A stretch of 17,756 nucleotides of DNA from an uncultured Bacteroidales bacterium (GCA_937914945.1 CALGJF010000017.1:1-17756), one strand, 5' to 3'; shown: positions 6,710-14,904, counted from the stretch's first letter. Numbers and translations are program-made. The notes: generated from the sequence alone by a model not told the origin.

Positions 6710-8617
6710 TTACTTCAAAGCGTCGAGGTTCTGCTCGTTGTAAAGCTGCTTACCCTCGGCTGTGTATATATAGTCGATACGCTCTTTATAGGCTTTCTCT
6801 ATCTTGGGGCGAACCATCTTCATGGTACTGTTAATCATCTGATTCTGCTCGGTGAAAGGCTCTGCAAGAACAGCAAAGCAGCTGGGCAACCACACACCGG
6901 GGAACATTCCATCGAACTCACCGCCCTTCTTGAACATATCTATATCGGCCTTAATGAGGTCGAGAGCAGCCTTGCGGCCCTCCTCTGTATCGAGTGTGAG
7001 TTTCTTGGCCTCCAATGCACGCTTGATGTTATCCTTGTTGGGAACGATGAGCGCACTTGTGCAAGGCGATTGGTTATTGTAGAGCATCACCTGGTCTATT
7101 GTGGGGCACTTGCTCACGAAAGCCTCCTCGATACCCTCGGGGCTGTATTTCTCACCGTCATTTGATATAAGAAGGCTCTTGAAACGACCTTTCACATAGA
7201 GCAACCCCTCGGGCGACATATAGCCGAGGTCGCCGGTGTAGAGGTATCCATCGCGCACGGTGTCGGCTGTTGCTTCGGGGTTTTTCCAATAACCGGCCAT
7301 CACATTCTCGCCCTTAACAACGATTTCGCCCATCTCGCCTACGGGAAGTTCCTTGCCGTCGCTGTCGCAAATCTTAAGCTCGATAGGCTCAACCAACTTG
7401 CCACTTGAACCGAAACGATAACGCTCGGGACCATTAGACGAAATAACAGGTGTAGCCTCGGAAAGACCATATCCTTGATACATGGGCATGCCCACACCTA
7501 CATAGAATTTCTGCAACTCCTTGTCGAGCAACGCACCACCGCCCACAAAGAAACGGAGCTCGCCACCAAAGTTCTCGCGCACCTTTGAGAAGATGAGCTT
7601 GTCAAACAACCACACTGCGGGCTTGAGCAGATATCTCCAGCCTTTGAAATCGAGGTTGCTGTCGCCGAAATAAATCTGGCGTGTCTTCATACCAAGGTTA
7701 AATAGTTTAACTGTTGTTTCGCCCTTGGCACGGATGGCACCCTCTATATTCTTCTTGAATGTTTTGGCAAGTGCGGGAACCGACAATATAAAGTGAGGAC
7801 GAACCTCTTTGATGTTTGAAGGTATATTCTTCAATGTTTCAAGCGCCGTGCGACCAACCTGGACTGTGGCGGCTGTTGCACCCTTTGACATCATGATATA
7901 GAAGCCTACAACGTGTGCAAAGCAGTGGTCGAGAGGCAATATAATGAGTGTACGCCACGACTCATCGATGTGAACAAGTGTAAGCGCCTGCTCCACATTT
8001 GAGGTGTAGTTGCGGTGGGTTAGCACAACACCCTTGGGATCGGCAGTAGTACCGCTGGTATATGTAATGGTGGCGTAATCGTCGTTCTGGATAGAATTTG
8101 CAACGCTCAAGAACTCCTCCATGGTGTGCGATGCAAGGAACTCGTCGCCAAGTTTCATTACCTCGTCGAGAGCAATCTCGCCCTCTTCCAAACCGCCTTT
8201 TACCTCACCGAATACGATAACCTTCTTTACCTCGGTAAGCTTATCTTTAATGGTGCGTATCTTTTTAAGCTGATGATTAGATACAAGGATGAATTTAACA
8301 TCTCCGTGGATTAGACGGAAAAGGAGGTCGTTACTCTCCTCCAATTTAATAGAGAGGGGCACGTTTACGGCACCTGCATAGAACATGGCAAGCTCACCAA
8401 TAACCCACATATTGCAGCCTTCGCTCAAAAGGGCCATGTTGTCGCCCTTCTTTACGCCAAGCGCCTGATAACCGGCACCCAAACGATACACCTGCTCTTT
8501 TACCTGTGTGTAGGTTGTGGGTTGGAAACCCTCCTTACCTGTTTTCTCCAAAAGGAATGTGTTGTTAGGATACAATCTCACTGATTCCTCAAAAAGATCT
8601 ACTAATGTTTTCTTCAT
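6710..8617 (-). CDS. Long-chain fatty acid-CoA ligase (AMP-forming)
   Basis: This 635-aa protein is a complete ANL-superfamily adenylating enzyme. Motifs seen are the P-loop YTSGTTADPKG (186-196), the HCFAHVVGF segment (231-239), the aromatic-binding motif YQGYGLSEATP (380-390), YTGDLG (460-465), the hinge region GRFKSLLISNDGEKYSPEGIE (477-497), and a C-terminal NSTMKMVRPKI segment that should hold the catalytic lysine. It converts free fatty acids to acyl-CoA with ATP, on the cytoplasmic face of the membrane. I chose the ATG at 8617 (MKKTLVDLFEES). The frame stays open to 8683, but that part overlaps a probable -7 element and does not look like family sequence. It is a single-gene unit with its own terminator. 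Confidence 0.93.
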   Translation of the reverse strand: MKKTLVDLFEESVRLYPNNTFLLEKTGKEGFQPTTYTQVKEQVYRLGAGYQALGVKKGDNMALLSEGCNMWVIGELAMFYAGAVNVPLSIKLEESNDLLFRLIHGDVKFILVSNHQLKKIRTIKDKLTEVKKVIVFGEVKGGLEEGEIALDEVMKLGDEFLASHTMEEFLSVANSIQNDDYATITYTSGTTADPKGVVLTHRNYTSNVEQALTLVHIDESWRTLIILPLDHCFAHVVGFYIMMSKGATAATVQVGRTALETLKNIPSNIKEVRPHFILSVPALAKTFKKNIEGAIRAKGETTVKLFNLGMKTRQIYFGDSNLDFKGWRYLLKPAVWLFDKLIFSKVRENFGGELRFFVGGGALLDKELQKFYVGVGMPMYQGYGLSEATPVISSNGPERYRFGSSGKLVEPIELKICDSDGKELPVGEMGEIVVKGENVMAGYWKNPEATADTVRDGYLYTGDLGYMSPEGLLYVKGRFKSLLISNDGEKYSPEGIEEAFVSKCPTIDQVMLYNNQSPCTSALIVPNKDNIKRALEAKKLTLDTEEGRKAALDLIKADIDMFKKGGEFDGMFPGVWLPSCFAVLAEPFTEQNQMINSTMKMVRPKIEKAYKERIDYIYTAEGKQLYNEQNLDALK

Positions 8618-8672
8618 AACTTTTATTTTTAAGAAAGACGAGCTATGCAGCGTCTCCCGATTTTTAATGGTG

Positions 8673-8680
8673 CGAAGATA
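8673..8680 (-). promoter_or_regulatory. Probable -7 promoter element of the acyl-CoA ligase gene
   Basis: TATCTTCG read on the minus strand at 8673-8680 is the common Bacteroidota variant of TAnnTTTG. The expected -33 position is AT-rich without a clear TTTG. It would give a leader of about 50 nt and supports the start codon at 8617. Confidence 0.5.
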
Positions 8681-8896
8681 CAAAAAAGTATAAATATAAC
8701 TATATTTTACAGGTGTTTATTTCACAATTCGCACCCTTTTGCGCACAAAAAGAACAAAACAACTGCCATTTTTGAACAAAGGAACCAGGTCTGCTTGTAA
8801 AAAAAATAAAATAACAGAATCATCAGTGAAGCTATTGATTTTAGCACAGAAAGGAAAATAATAGTATAAAAAAGGGGATAAATTCTTTTTATTACT

Positions 8897-8904
8897 TATC
8901 TTCG
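8897..8904 (+). promoter_or_regulatory. Probable -7 promoter element of the methylmalonyl-CoA module
   Basis: TATCTTCG at 8897-8904 fits the Bacteroides -7 element with one change. It is 55 nt upstream of the epimerase ATG. No good -33 TTTG is seen 19-21 nt upstream. It would drive the epimerase and, given the short gaps that follow, probably all genes to the terminator at 13643-13677. Confidence 0.5.
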
Positions 8905-8959
8905 CAATATTAAAATACATAAATTGCAAATTATATACCTTATTTTAATTACATAGTAT

Positions 8960-9376
8960 ATGAAAATATCAAAAATAGAACATTTGGGCATTGCCGTTAA
9001 GAGCATAGAGGCCGCCCTGCCCTATTACGAGCAGGTCCTGGGCTTTGAATGTTATAACATAGAAACTGTGGAAGAGCAAAAGGTGCGTACAGCCTTTCTC
9101 AAAGTGGGAGAAACCAAAATAGAGCTATTGGAGGCTACTTCGCCCGACAGCACCATTGCCAAATTCATTGAAAACCGCGGCGAGGGTATCCACCACATTG
9201 CTTACGCCGTGGAAGATGGCGTTGCAAATGCACTTGCCGAGTGCGAGCAGAAGGAGGTACGCACAATAGACAAGGCCCCACGTGGCGGTGCCGAGGGCTT
9301 GCAAATTGCATTCCTGCACCCCAAAGCAACACAAGGCGTACTAACCGAGCTGTGCGAGAACCCCGACAAAAAGTAA
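8960..9376 (+). CDS. mce: Methylmalonyl-CoA epimerase
   Basis: This 138-aa protein is a two-module VOC-fold protein of normal length. It opens ISKIEHLGIAVKSIEAALPYYEQVLGF, with H8 the first metal ligand. It continues with KIELLEATSPDS (53-64), GIHHIAYAV (76-84, H79 likely the third ligand) and GVLTELCE (126-133, with E130 the last ligand). It interconverts (R)- and (S)-methylmalonyl-CoA, linking the B12-dependent mutase product to the decarboxylase or carboxyltransferase encoded next door. The carboxyltransferase begins 94 nt later on the same strand, so they probably form one operon. Confidence 0.96.
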   Translation: MKISKIEHLGIAVKSIEAALPYYEQVLGFECYNIETVEEQKVRTAFLKVGETKIELLEATSPDSTIAKFIENRGEGIHHIAYAVEDGVANALAECEQKEVRTIDKAPRGGAEGLQIAFLHPKATQGVLTELCENPDKK

Positions 9377-9470
9377 AGAAAGTAAAATACAATAAATAAC
9401 AAGCCCTGCCAACCACATCAACACGCACAACGAAAAGTTGACAGGCAGCGGCATATTAAAAGAAAACATT

Positions 9471-11024
9471 ATGAGCAAGCAATTTGAAAAAATCAAAGAG
9501 CTGGTGGCCCTGCGCGCCAAAGCACGTTTGGGCGGCGGAGAAAAAGCTATTGAAAAACAGCACGAGAGAGGCAAATACACTGCTCGCGAGCGAATAGAAA
9601 TGCTGCTTGACAAAGGCAGTTTCGAGGAGATGGATATGTTTGTTACGCACAGATGCACCAACTTCGGGCAGGAGAAAAAGCAGTTCCTGGGCGATGGTGT
9701 TGTTGTGGGCAGCGGAACCATCGAGGGCCGCTTGGTATATGTATTTGCACAGGATTTCACCGTAACAGGCGGTTCACTATCCGAGACTATGGCACAAAAA
9801 ATATGCAAGGTAATGGACATGGCCATGAAGATGGGAGCCCCGGTTATAGGTATAAACGACAGCGGTGGCGCACGTATCCAGGAGGGTATCAATGCTCTCG
9901 CCGGATATGCAGAGATATTCCAACGCAACATCATGGCATCGGGTGTTATTCCCCAAATATCGGGAATCTTCGGTCCATGCGCCGGCGGTGCCGTGTATTC
10001 CCCCGCACTCACCGATTTCACAATCATGACTGAGGGTACATCGTACATGTTCCTCACAGGCCCCAAAGTGGTAAAAACAGTATTGGGCGAGGTAGTTACA
10101 CAGGAGGAACTTGGCGGTGCCAGCGTACACGCAAGCAAATCGGGCGTTACACACTTTACCGCACAGACCGAGGAAGAGGGCCTTGCACTTATACGCAAAT
10201 TGCTTAGTTACATACCGCAGAACAACATGGAAAGCGTACCCGATTTTCCATGCACCGACCCTATTGACCGCAAAAGCGACATCCTGAACGAGATTATCCC
10301 CGACAACCCCAACCAGGCATACGATATGTACGAGGTTATCGGCGAGATAGTAGATAACGGCGAGTTCCTTGAGATACACCGCGACTATGCACAGAACATC
10401 ATCGTAGGCTTTGCACGCATGAACGGCAAATCGGTGGGTATTGTAGCCAACCAGCCCTGCCGCTATGCAGGCGTGCTCGACTGCAATTCATCGCGCAAAG
10501 GAGCACGTTTTGTACGTTTCTGCGATGCCTTCAACATTCCCATTGTAACACTTGTAGATGTTCCGGGATTCCTTCCCGGTACTGCACAAGAGTACAATGC
10601 CGTTATCATGCATGGTGCAAAACTGCTATACGCCTATGGCGAGGCAACCGTACCCAAAGTAACGGTAACCCTGCGCAAATCATACGGTGGTTCTCACATC
10701 GTTATGGCCTGCAAGCAACTGCGCGCCGACCTCAACTACGCATGGCCCAGCGCAGAGATTGCAGTTATGGGTGCAGCCGGAGCAGCCGAGGTGCTTTATG
10801 CCAAAGAGGCAAAAGAGGCAGAGGACCCCAAAGCCTTTATTGCCGAGAAGGAGGCAGAGTACAACCGCCTGTTTGCCAACCCCTACCAGGCAGCAAAATA
10901 TGGTTATATCGACGATGTGATAGAGCCACGCAACACCCGATTCCGCGTAATACGCGCATTGGCACAATTGCAAGGCAAGCGTCAAGACCTGCCCAAGAAA
11001 AAACATGGTAATATTCCTCTATAA
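9471..11024 (+). CDS. mmdA: Methylmalonyl-CoA decarboxylase alpha subunit / acyl-CoA carboxyltransferase
   Basis: This 517-aa protein is a full-length biotin-dependent carboxyltransferase with both crotonase-like halves. The N-half has GDGVVVGSGTIEGRLVYVFA, the oxyanion-hole motif SGGARIQEG (131-139) and GPCAGGAVYSPAL (168-180). The C-half has DVPGFLPGTAQEY, RKSYGGSHIVM and YAWPSAEIAVMGAAGA. It moves the carboxyl group between methylmalonyl-CoA and carrier-bound biotin. With a membrane beta subunit it works as a sodium-pumping decarboxylase; with a biotin carboxylase it would work as propionyl-CoA carboxylase. Neither partner is in the window. I chose ATG 9471 (MSKQFEKIKEL); an in-frame ATG at 9438 adds 11 residues that do not look like family sequence. 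Confidence 0.93.
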   Translation: MSKQFEKIKELVALRAKARLGGGEKAIEKQHERGKYTARERIEMLLDKGSFEEMDMFVTHRCTNFGQEKKQFLGDGVVVGSGTIEGRLVYVFAQDFTVTGGSLSETMAQKICKVMDMAMKMGAPVIGINDSGGARIQEGINALAGYAEIFQRNIMASGVIPQISGIFGPCAGGAVYSPALTDFTIMTEGTSYMFLTGPKVVKTVLGEVVTQEELGGASVHASKSGVTHFTAQTEEEGLALIRKLLSYIPQNNMESVPDFPCTDPIDRKSDILNEIIPDNPNQAYDMYEVIGEIVDNGEFLEIHRDYAQNIIVGFARMNGKSVGIVANQPCRYAGVLDCNSSRKGARFVRFCDAFNIPIVTLVDVPGFLPGTAQEYNAVIMHGAKLLYAYGEATVPKVTVTLRKSYGGSHIVMACKQLRADLNYAWPSAEIAVMGAAGAAEVLYAKEAKEAEDPKAFIAEKEAEYNRLFANPYQAAKYGYIDDVIEPRNTRFRVIRALAQLQGKRQDLPKKKHGNIPL

Positions 11025-11036
11025 AACAGTATAACT

Positions 11037-11183
11037 ATGGAAAAAAACAAGATAGATGGCGCTGTGGTAGCAGCAATTTCAATGGCACTGAACAATTTCC
11101 TTGGCAACAATATACACGACGAGGAGAGTGGCGTGCTCACCATAACCTATGTAAACAAAAATTGGAACAACCTTAACAGATAA
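11037..11183 (+). CDS. Small MmdE/OadG-C-terminus-like subunit
   Basis: This 48-aa protein opens MEKNKIDGAVVAAISMALNN and ends TYVNKNWNNLNR. It lies 12 nt after the mmdA stop and 5 nt before the biotin-carrier start, so it is surely translated as part of the complex operon. The pattern AAIxMAL followed by HDEESGVLTI resembles, as I remember it, the soluble C-terminal segment of OadG/MmdD subunits. In Veillonella methylmalonyl-CoA decarboxylase, that segment also exists as a separate epsilon subunit (MmdE, about 55 aa). There is no transmembrane helix, unlike OadG. A likely job is stabilising or docking the carboxyltransferase. The family link is from recall, not a search. Confidence 0.75.
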   Translation: MEKNKIDGAVVAAISMALNNFLGNNIHDEESGVLTITYVNKNWNNLNR

Positions 11184-11188
11184 TCATC

Positions 11189-11620
11189 ATGAAAGAGTAT
11201 AAATATACCATTAATGGCAATCAATATAGTGTTGCCATAGAAGAAGCCGGCGAAACAAATGCCAAAGTAACCGTCAACGGCGCAGTGTATAATGTAGAGT
11301 GGGAGAAACCCAAAGAGGAGAAACCCATGGTAAAAGTGAAACCCGTGGCAACCAAGCCCACTGCGGCACCCGCACCCACAGCCACCCCTGCGGCAGCACC
11401 CGTCAGTGGTAATGCCATAAAGACTCCCCTGCCCGGTGTAATTATCGACGTAAAAGTAAACGTGGGCGACATGGTAAAGAAGGGCGATACGGTTGTTGTA
11501 CTCGAAGCCATGAAGATGGAGAACAACATAAACGCCGACCGCGATGGCAAGGTGGTATCCATAGCTGTAAAAAAAGGCGACACCGTTGCCGACGGCGCAG
11601 CCCTTGTAGTGCTGGAATAA
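11189..11620 (+). CDS. mmdC: Biotin carboxyl carrier subunit (MmdC-like)
   Basis: This 143-aa protein has three parts. Residues 1-50 form a small beta-rich N-terminal region (KEYKYTINGNQYSVAIEE). Residues about 51-75 are a flexible Pro/Ala/Thr linker. Residues about 76-143 are a biotinyl domain with EAMKMEN (106-112), in which K109 is the biotinylated lysine. The carrier shuttles CO2 on biotin between the MmdA active site and a partner (the beta subunit for decarboxylation, or a biotin carboxylase). Length and linker match the gamma subunits of decarboxylase systems rather than acetyl-CoA carboxylase AccB. The GH20 gene starts 19 nt later. Confidence 0.93.
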   Translation: MKEYKYTINGNQYSVAIEEAGETNAKVTVNGAVYNVEWEKPKEEKPMVKVKPVATKPTAAPAPTATPAAAPVSGNAIKTPLPGVIIDVKVNVGDMVKKGDTVVVLEAMKMENNINADRDGKVVSIAVKKGDTVADGAALVVLE

Positions 11621-11639
11621 CTCTATAAATAACTATATT

Positions 11640-13622
11640 ATGAAGAAACGCTTTTTCCTATTATTTACACTTGTAAGTGTTCTATTTTCGACAGCCATTT
11701 TTGCTGCAGGCGACAAAATTGTGAAGAACGAAAAACCTTTTGTTATTCCCGAACTACGCGAGTGGCAGGGAGCAACAGGCACATTCGCAATCACACCCGA
11801 GACCAAAATCGTCTATGGCAAGAAAGATGCCCAAATGGAGCAGGTTGCCAAGCAGTTCGCCGCCGACATTAAAGCAATGTTCGGAACAGAGGTTGCAACC
11901 GCAGCCGGCAAAGCAAGCAAAGGCGACATTATACTTGCCACAAAGAAAGACAAAAAACTTGGCGAGGAGGGATACAAAATCACTATTGGCGATAAAGTAA
12001 CACTTACCGCGCCCACTGCACAAGGCGTATTCTGGGGTACACGCACCCTGTTGCAGATTCTTGAGCAGAACAACGGCAGCGAACTCCCCAAAGGAACAAT
12101 CAAAGACTGGCCCGACTATGCAGTGCGTGGTTTCATGCTTGACTGTGGCCGCAAGTTCTTTACTATCGATTTCTTGCGCGAGTATGTTCAGTTCATGTCG
12201 TACTACAAGATGAACACATTCCAGATTCACTTGAACGACAACGCTTTCAAACAATTCTTCAACCACGATTGGAACAAGACACCCAGCGCATTCCGCTTGG
12301 AGAGCGAGTATTTCCCCAACCTCACAGCACGCGACGGCTACTACACCAAACAGGAGTTCATCGACTTGCAGAAGCTTGCCGAGGGGCTCTTTGTGGAGAT
12401 TATCCCCGAGATTGACGTACCGGCTCACTCTCTCGCATTCTCAAAATTCCGCCCCGAGATTGCGAGCAAAGAGTATGGTATGGACCACCTCGACCTCTTT
12501 AAGGAGGAGACCTATCAATTTGTGGATTCACTCTTTGACGAGTATCTCAAAGGCGACGAGCCCGTGTTCCGTGGCAAACGCGTAAACGTGGGTACTGACG
12601 AGTACTCTAACCGCGACAAGGCAGTTGTTGAGAAGTTCCGCTACTTCACCGACCACTGCATACGCCTTGTAGAGAAATATGGCAAGCAGGCTGTTGCATG
12701 GGGCGCGCTCACACACGCCAACGGCGAGACACCTGTGAAATCGGAAAATGTGATACTGACAGCATGGCACAACCCCTATGCACAGCCCGACGCAATGATG
12801 GAGCAGGGTTACGACCTCATAAGCATCCCCGACGGCCTGGTATATATTGTACCCGCAGCAGGTTACTACTACGACTATTTGAACAATGAATATCTCTATG
12901 AGAAATGGACACCCGCAACCATTGGCGACAAGAAGTTCGACGAGTGCCACCCGCAAATTAAAGGCGGTATGTTCGCTGTGTGGAACGACCACCCCGGCAA
13001 CGGTATCAGCGCAAAGGATGTTCACTACCGCGTATATCCCGCAATGCAGACAATGGCAGTAAAGATGTGGACAGGTGCAAACACAAAACTACCCTTTGAG
13101 CAGTTCAACACCGCACGTACCGCTTTGAGCGATGCTCCCGGGTTGAATATTGCCGGCCGTTTCAGTGGCGAGACAAAGACCATACTTGCACTCGACAAGG
13201 TTGTTCCCGGAAGCGAGAACAATATTAAGGAGATTGGTTTCAACTACTCTGTTACGTTCGATATTGAGGCTGCAAAAGAGAAACGCGGCACAGTATTGTT
13301 CTGCTCGGGCGATGCACAGTTCTATTTGAGCGACCCCATTTCGGGCATGCTTGGCTTTGCACGCGACGGCTACTTGAACACATTCAACTACCAGCTGTTC
13401 CCCGGCGAAAAGGCTACAATCACCGTTAGCGGCAACGAGCAAGAGACATACCTCTACGTTAATGGCAAGCTCGTTGAAACCCTTAACAAACAGACCATCT
13501 ACCACAACGAGGGCAAGGACAAGATGTATTATGTACGCACACTTGTATTCCCTTTGAAGAAGGCAGGTAAGTTCAACAGCAAAATCACAAACCTGAAGGT
13601 TACAAACAACTGTGGCAAATAG
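11640..13622 (+). CDS. GH20 family beta-N-acetylhexosaminidase, secreted
   Basis: This 660-aa protein has a signal peptide (MKKRFFLLFTLVSVLFSTAIFA, then AGD). It continues with the GH20 N-terminal domain (about 35-155), the TIM-barrel catalytic domain (about 160-500: GFMLDCGRKFF, FQIHLNDN, EIDVPAHSLAF, then D320-E321 in VNVGTDEY) and a C-terminal LamG-like beta-sandwich (about 520-655). The Asp-Glu pair is the catalytic dyad for substrate-assisted hydrolysis of terminal GlcNAc/GalNAc or lacto-N-biose units. The usual HxGGDE reads NVGTDE here, which may mark a distinct subgroup. It lies 19 nt behind the biotin-carrier gene with no promoter between. That suggests co-transcription with an unrelated metabolic module, and it ends at a strong terminator. 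Confidence 0.92.
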   Translation: MKKRFFLLFTLVSVLFSTAIFAAGDKIVKNEKPFVIPELREWQGATGTFAITPETKIVYGKKDAQMEQVAKQFAADIKAMFGTEVATAAGKASKGDIILATKKDKKLGEEGYKITIGDKVTLTAPTAQGVFWGTRTLLQILEQNNGSELPKGTIKDWPDYAVRGFMLDCGRKFFTIDFLREYVQFMSYYKMNTFQIHLNDNAFKQFFNHDWNKTPSAFRLESEYFPNLTARDGYYTKQEFIDLQKLAEGLFVEIIPEIDVPAHSLAFSKFRPEIASKEYGMDHLDLFKEETYQFVDSLFDEYLKGDEPVFRGKRVNVGTDEYSNRDKAVVEKFRYFTDHCIRLVEKYGKQAVAWGALTHANGETPVKSENVILTAWHNPYAQPDAMMEQGYDLISIPDGLVYIVPAAGYYYDYLNNEYLYEKWTPATIGDKKFDECHPQIKGGMFAVWNDHPGNGISAKDVHYRVYPAMQTMAVKMWTGANTKLPFEQFNTARTALSDAPGLNIAGRFSGETKTILALDKVVPGSENNIKEIGFNYSVTFDIEAAKEKRGTVLFCSGDAQFYLSDPISGMLGFARDGYLNTFNYQLFPGEKATITVSGNEQETYLYVNGKLVETLNKQTIYHNEGKDKMYYVRTLVFPLKKAGKFNSKITNLKVTNNCGK

Positions 13623-13642
13623 ACCCGATAACCATAAAACAC

Positions 13643-13677
13643 AAAAATCTCCGAACCGTGGGTTCGGAGATTTTTTT
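13643..13677. terminator. Bidirectional hairpin terminator
   Basis: AAAAATCTCCGAACC (13643-13657) pairs perfectly with 13661-13675 over 15 bp around a 3-nt GTG loop. It is flanked by A-runs on the left and T-runs on the right, so it works as a U-tailed terminator in both directions. It lies between the convergent GH20 gene and panD. Confidence 0.93.
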
Positions 13678-13702
13678 ATGCTTATAAAAACAACCTGTTT
13701 AC

Positions 13703-14053
13703 TTACACCAAACGATTAGTCCCCTTTTCAGGTATTATCACACGAGGTTTATTTACTGCCGCTTCCTCGGGTGTCATTATGGCATAGGCCATGATAATAA
13801 CCACATCGCCCGGACTGAACTTATGGGCTGCGGCACCATTAAGACAAATAACACCTGAACCGCGCTCGCCTTTTATAATATAGGTTACGATGCGCTCGCC
13901 ATTGTTATTATTAACCACATGCACCATCTCGCCTTCGACCATGCCGGCAGCTTCCATCAGAGCCTCGTCTATGGTTATGCTACCCATGTAATGGAGATTG
14001 GCCTCGGTAACCGTGGCACAATGAATCTTCGATTTAATAATCTGCAAAAACAT
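13703..14053 (-). CDS. panD: Aspartate 1-decarboxylase precursor
   Basis: This 116-aa protein has the standard PanD length. The self-cleavage site is at G24-S25 in HYMGSITIDE, which yields the beta chain and the pyruvoyl alpha chain. Other family marks are MLQ-like MFLQIIKSKIHCATVTEANL, NNNNGERIVTYIIKGERGSG, and LNGAAAHKFSPGDVVIIMAYA. It decarboxylates L-aspartate to beta-alanine, the amine substrate of PanC. Its ATG is 11 nt after the panC stop, so panC-panD is an operon supplying both the beta-alanine and the condensation step for pantothenate. Confidence 0.98.
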   Translation of the reverse strand: MFLQIIKSKIHCATVTEANLHYMGSITIDEALMEAAGMVEGEMVHVVNNNNGERIVTYIIKGERGSGVICLNGAAAHKFSPGDVVIIMAYAIMTPEEAAVNKPRVIIPEKGTNRLV

Positions 14054-14064
14054 ATTACTACATC

Positions 14065-14904
14065 TTAATATTTTATATTATCGATAAGGCGTATCTTGCC
14101 ACAGAAAAGAGCAATGCAACCTACGGGATAATCGCTGTCGGCCCACTCGGCAACAGGTTGCAAGGTATTGCCATCCACAATTTGGAAATATTCAAGGTCG
14201 AGCCCGGGCGTATCGTTTATAGCCTGCTCCACAAAGGCTTTTGTGGAAGCAAGGGTATTGTTTTTTGCAAAATCCAAACTTGCAAAAAGGGTACGGGAAA
14301 TTGTGAGCGCACGTGTACGTTCCTCGGCTGTAAGCAGGGTGTTGCGGCTACTCATTGCAAGACCATCGGGCTCGCGCACAATGGGACAAGGCACAATATT
14401 CACTTTGATATCCAACATGCGCACCATGGCACGAATTATGGCGAGTTGCTGAAAATCCTTTTCGCCGAAATAGGCATTATCGGGCTCCACCGCATAGAAC
14501 AGTTTGCTCACAATCTGCGCCACGCCATTGAAATGTCCGGGGCGACAAGCACCTTCCATCACCGTATCGAGCGGCGCAAAAGAGAATTCACGATTATCGG
14601 GGGTGGGATACATCTCCTCGACCGAAGGAGCAAAAGCAATTGCAGCCCCGACAGAATCAAGCAGAGCACAATCGGCCTCCAAGGTGCGAGGATAATTTTT
14701 AAGGTCGTTCTTATCGTTAAATTGTGTGGGATTCACAAATATACTCACAACCACAACATCATTCTCCCTGACTGCAGCTTCAACCAACGAAGCGTGACCA
14801 TTGTGAAGAGCGCCCATTGTAGGTACAAGGCCTATCTTGCGGCCATCGCGACGGCAAGCATCGAGCACCTCACGTAACTCCTTTATAGTATGTATTACTC
14901 TCAT
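14065..14904 (-). CDS. panC: Pantothenate synthetase
   Basis: This 279-aa protein has complete family length. The nucleotidyl-transferase signature PTMGALHNGHASL (28-40, H34 and H37) is present. So are FVNPTQFNDKNDL, the pantoate-binding region GACRPGHFNGVAQIVSKLF, YFGEKDFQQL and the KMSKS-like LAMSSRN. It joins pantoate and beta-alanine with ATP to make pantothenate, the coenzyme A precursor. I chose ATG 14904 (MRVIHTIKEL), because family members begin at this strand; an ATG four codons upstream at 14916 is the alternative. It is divergent from the GT5-like gene, with separate promoters on each strand. Confidence 0.97.
   Translation of the reverse strand: MRVIHTIKELREVLDACRRDGRKIGLVPTMGALHNGHASLVEAAVRENDVVVVSIFVNPTQFNDKNDLKNYPRTLEADCALLDSVGAAIAFAPSVEEMYPTPDNREFSFAPLDTVMEGACRPGHFNGVAQIVSKLFYAVEPDNAYFGEKDFQQLAIIRAMVRMLDIKVNIVPCPIVREPDGLAMSSRNTLLTAEERTRALTISRTLFASLDFAKNNTLASTKAFVEQAINDTPGLDLEYFQIVDGNTLQPVAEWADSDYPVGCIALFCGKIRLIDNIKY

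Larger units (their letters stand above)
8618..8959. other. AT-rich divergent intergenic region
   Basis: This 342-nt gap separates the acyl-CoA ligase and the epimerase. It is much richer in A/T than the genes. Apart from the two outward-facing -7-like elements, 8673-8680 (minus) and 8897-8904 (plus), I see no hairpin, repeat or credible small gene. A 70-codon open frame at 8717-8929 has low-complexity Phe/Lys-rich content and no recognisable features. Confidence 0.6.

Noticed and set aside
9406..9448. Imperfect hairpin between the epimerase and mmdA (CTGCC-AAC with GTT-GACA-GGCAG)
   Set aside because: Only 5 + 3 bp with a 4-nt bulge and a long loop, and no U-run. Too weak to call an attenuator or terminator.
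9341..10198. 285-codon open frame on the minus strand inside mmdA
   Set aside because: It is antisense to a clearly recognisable carboxyltransferase, has Ser/Pro-rich low-complexity content and no motif. It is explained by the codon bias of the real gene.
11754..12428. 224-codon open frame antisense to the GH20 gene
   Set aside because: Cys/Val/Leu-rich shadow of the conserved GH20 domain, with no promoter.
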